NCBI GenBank assembly: GCA_002083435.1
Contig: LWDJ01000007.1
Location: 30,603-94,602 of the forward strand
DNA from: Proteobacteria bacterium SG_bin6
Lineage (GTDB): Bacteria; Pseudomonadota; Alphaproteobacteria; Sphingomonadales; Sphingomonadaceae
DNA length: 64,000 nucleotides
Reading direction: 5' to 3'
Within the stretch, counting starts at the first letter, position 1, and each line of letters begins with the position of its first letter. The notes below the pieces were generated by a model that did no database searches, had not been told where the DNA came from, and was given only the letters and a program-made list of their open reading frames with translations. A program made the position numbers and the translations under genes. Shown piece by piece: positions 62,615 to 64,000 of the stretch.

Positions 62615-63444
62615 CCATCATCGCCTTCATCGGCAGCGTCTTCTCACCTTATTACAAGGCGAGCGGCCGCACTGCGCCAGAGGATCATTGCGCGCTCAAC
62701 GTCGTCCTCACCGGCCCGTATGCCAATAGCTGGGCGATGACCGAGCGCGGCGCGGGCGCGCTGCGGCGCGATGCGCGCCATCTCAGCATCGGCCCGAGCA
62801 GCCTGTGCTGGGATGGGGACGCGCTCGTCATCCATATCGACGAGACAAGCGCCCCGGTGCCGCTTCCGATCCAGGGCGTGGTGTGCGTGCGCCCCGAATG
62901 GGTCGGCGAAACCGGCTTTCACCTCGATCCCGCCGGTCGGCATCGCTGGCACCCGATCGCGCCGCGCGCGCGGGTGCAGGTGGCGCTCGCGCATCCCACG
63001 CTTAGCTGGCGGGGCAATGGCTATCTCGACTCGAATTTCGGCGAGGAACCGCTCGAGGCGGGCTTCCGCGAATGGCACTGGTCGCGCGCGCATCTGCGGC
63101 GCGATGTCGCGGTACTGTACGAAGGCACGCGCGCCGGCGGCGAGCCGTTCGAGCTCGCGCTACGGATGGACCGTCAGGGCCGGTGGGAGGACATGCCCCT
63201 GCCCCCGCGTCGAACGCTCCCGCGCAGCTTCTGGCGGCTTGAACGCCTCACCCGCGCCGATGCCGACGCGTGGCCGCAGGTAGAGCGCACCTGGGTGGAC
63301 GCCCCTTTCTATGCCCGCTCACAGCTGCGAACCCGGCTGTATGGCGAAGATGCTTGCGCGGTGCATGAGAGCCTGTCGATGCCGCGCTTCTGCGCGTCAG
63401 CGGTGCAGTGGATGCTGCCCTTCAAGATGCCGCGCCGGGCCTGA
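62509..63444 (+). CDS. crtC: Hydroxyneurosporene synthase (carotenoid 1,2-hydratase), start uncertain
   Basis: Conserved CrtC sequence begins RFDGAVPPGGYAWWYLDATSDDG (in parts), then FGLTIIAFIGSVFSPYY, ending MPRFCASAVQWMLPFKMPRRA. It hydrates the 1,2 double bond of neurosporene or lycopene. No ATG, GTG or TTG is in frame near the conserved start; the nearest ATGs are at 62227 and 62242, giving ~90 extra non-conserved residues. CTG at 62509 would give 311 residues. Coordinates here assume that CTG start. Confidence 0.8.
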   Translation: MRYPACGPRFDGAVPPGGYAWWYLDATSDDGRFGLTIIAFIGSVFSPYYKASGRTAPEDHCALNVVLTGPYANSWAMTERGAGALRRDARHLSIGPSSLCWDGDALVIHIDETSAPVPLPIQGVVCVRPEWVGETGFHLDPAGRHRWHPIAPRARVQVALAHPTLSWRGNGYLDSNFGEEPLEAGFREWHWSRAHLRRDVAVLYEGTRAGGEPFELALRMDRQGRWEDMPLPPRRTLPRSFWRLERLTRADADAWPQVERTWVDAPFYARSQLRTRLYGEDACAVHESLSMPRFCASAVQWMLPFKMPRRA

Positions 63445-63472
63445 GGCAGCGCACCGCGCGCGGACAAGGATT

Positions 63473-63489
63473 TGGTCGGGGAGACAGGA
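63473..63489 (-). other. tRNA 3'-end fragment, probable integration-site (att) remnant
   Basis: Seventeen bases, on the minus strand TCCTGTCTCCCCGACCA, equal the 3' end including CCA of a tRNA, matching my recollection of alphaproteobacterial tRNA-Pro. The preceding T arm is missing, so this is not a gene. Tyrosine integrases commonly use tRNA 3' ends as attachment sites, and an integrase-like gene starts 128 bp away. Confidence 0.5.
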
Positions 63490-63617
63490 AGAGAATGCAA
63501 CGGTCGATTGCAGCCGCTGCATCCCGCAGAAATCCTCTATCCCCCGGTTTTTCTTGCACTTCTTTCCCTTCGGTGTCACGCGCTGTGTCCCACTAGGTGT
63601 CACGGTAAGGGTCAAAA

Positions 63618-63857
63618 ATGGCGCGCGGCGACGGCTTCTCGATCATCAAGCGAACGCGCGGCGGCCGCGAGCTCGCCCATTGGGAGGTGCGTGTCCAAGT
63701 GCCGCGTGAGTGGAGAACGGCCGTCGGTAAGAAGGAGGTGATCCGCTCGACCGGCACCGGGGACCGACGCGAGGCTGGCCGGCTGGCTCCCGAGATTGTC
63801 ACCAAACTTTACACGCGCTGGCGGCAAGCGGGCAACCCCGCTGACCTGCTGCCCTGA
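63618..63857 (+). pseudogene. Tyrosine-integrase-like N-terminal fragment
   Basis: A 79-codon frame: RTRGGRELAHWEVRVQVPREWRTAVGKKEVIRSTGTGDRREAGRLAPEIV resembles (segment by segment) the N-terminal arm of phage integrases of the DUF6538 type (beta-strand arm, VP-x-x-WR-x-x-xGKKE, TGT-x-D-x-REA). The core-binding and catalytic domains are missing. The stop coincides with the apparent left end of an IS element, so truncation by insertion is likely. Confidence 0.6.
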
Positions 63858-64000
63858 AATGTGACCGATTTTAAGTAGAGTCCGCCTCGAAGGAGTCGGA
63901 CGAGAATGAAGCGCAGCAGATTCAGCGAAGAGCAGATCATCGCGATGTTGAAGGAGCAGGAAGCCGGGATGGCGACAGCGGAGGTGTGCCGCCGCCATGG
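63855..64000 (+). mobile_element. IS3-family insertion sequence, left end (continues past window)
   Basis: The left boundary is placed near 63855-63860 at TGAAATGTGACCG, just where the integrase-like frame ends. It is followed by a 45-bp leader and the orfA-type transposase gene. The right end, inverted repeat partner and target duplication are outside the window, so the boundary is an estimate. Confidence 0.65.
63906..64000 (+). CDS. IS3-family transposase orfA, 5' part
   Basis: MKRSRFSEEQIIAMLKEQ is followed by AGMATAEVCRRHG, the first helix-turn-helix of IS3-type OrfA (HTH_Tnp_1). The start ATG at 63906 follows AAGGAG at some distance. The window ends after 31 codons; OrfB with the DDE core should follow. 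Confidence 0.85.
   Translation, partial: MKRSRFSEEQIIAMLKEQEAGMATAEVCRRH

Noticed and set aside
63460..63560. Possible complete tRNA near 63.5 kb
   Set aside because: Only the last 17 bases match a tRNA 3' end; no T arm, anticodon arm or D arm follows.
1..64000. CRISPR arrays or tandem-repeat loci
   Set aside because: No regularly spaced direct repeats of 25-40 bp were seen while reading the window.

Overview
The window is a GC-rich chromosomal segment of an alphaproteobacterium, most likely a Sphingomonas-type aerobic anoxygenic phototroph. This rests on alphaproteobacterial gene neighbourhoods (ffh-rpsP-rimM-trmD-rplS; small SRP RNA next to dnaX-ybaB), many secreted peptidases of kinds common in sphingomonads, and part of a photosynthesis gene cluster (crtF-bchCXYZ-pufBALMC on the minus strand, divergent from crtDC). 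Identifications come from reading translations and motifs; no database search was run.

Layout. 1-5.6 kb: C-terminus of a PspF-like activator, sodB, yciB, ftsY-mtaB and a GGDEF/EAL protein. 5.8-11.7 kb: ffh-rpsP-rimM-trmD-rplS, with four extra genes between rimM and trmD (a glycine-rich-domain protein, a TIGR04222-type membrane protein and a vapBC toxin-antitoxin pair). 12-19.7 kb: DPP4-type peptidase, a GH75-like secreted protein, asd, an alpha/beta hydrolase, an M2 dipeptidase and rpmE. 19.7-24.5 kb: a PilZ-like protein, then a tight operon of an ABC-exporter-like protein that has lost every ATPase motif, a HlyD-type adaptor and a TolC-type outer-membrane protein. 24.6-33.9 kb: tRNA-Ser(UGA), then a tightly packed run mltB-like/rlpA/dac/tmk/holB/metG/tatD/MBL/aspartic protease/mazG. 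34-39.5 kb: methyltransferase, ybaB, dnaX, an unknown membrane protein, SRP RNA, tgt. 39.5-51.2 kb: M16 peptidase, nadE, AraC regulator, an LLM oxidoreductase plus ATP-grasp pair, HWE histidine kinase, DUF3422 protein.

51.2-63.4 kb is the photosynthesis block: tetraheme PufC, reaction-centre M and L, light-harvesting 1 alpha and beta, chlorophyllide reductase BchXYZ, BchC, and carotenoid genes crtF, crtD and crtC. Paired TGT-N12-ACA motifs of PpsR/CrtJ type lie upstream of bchC and in the crtF/crtD divergent region. Hairpins lie upstream of pufB and between pufA and pufL. crtD and crtC overlap in two frames, both conserved.

The right edge (63.4-64 kb) looks like a mobile-element junction: a 17-bp match to a tRNA 3' end, the N-terminal part of a tyrosine-integrase-like gene, and an IS3-type element starting where that gene stops. 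The rest of the photosynthesis cluster (bchFNBHLM, puhA, acsF, ppsR and others) is not in the window.

The strongest candidate for an undescribed system is the exporter-like operon at 20.2-24.5 kb with the pseudo-ATPase.
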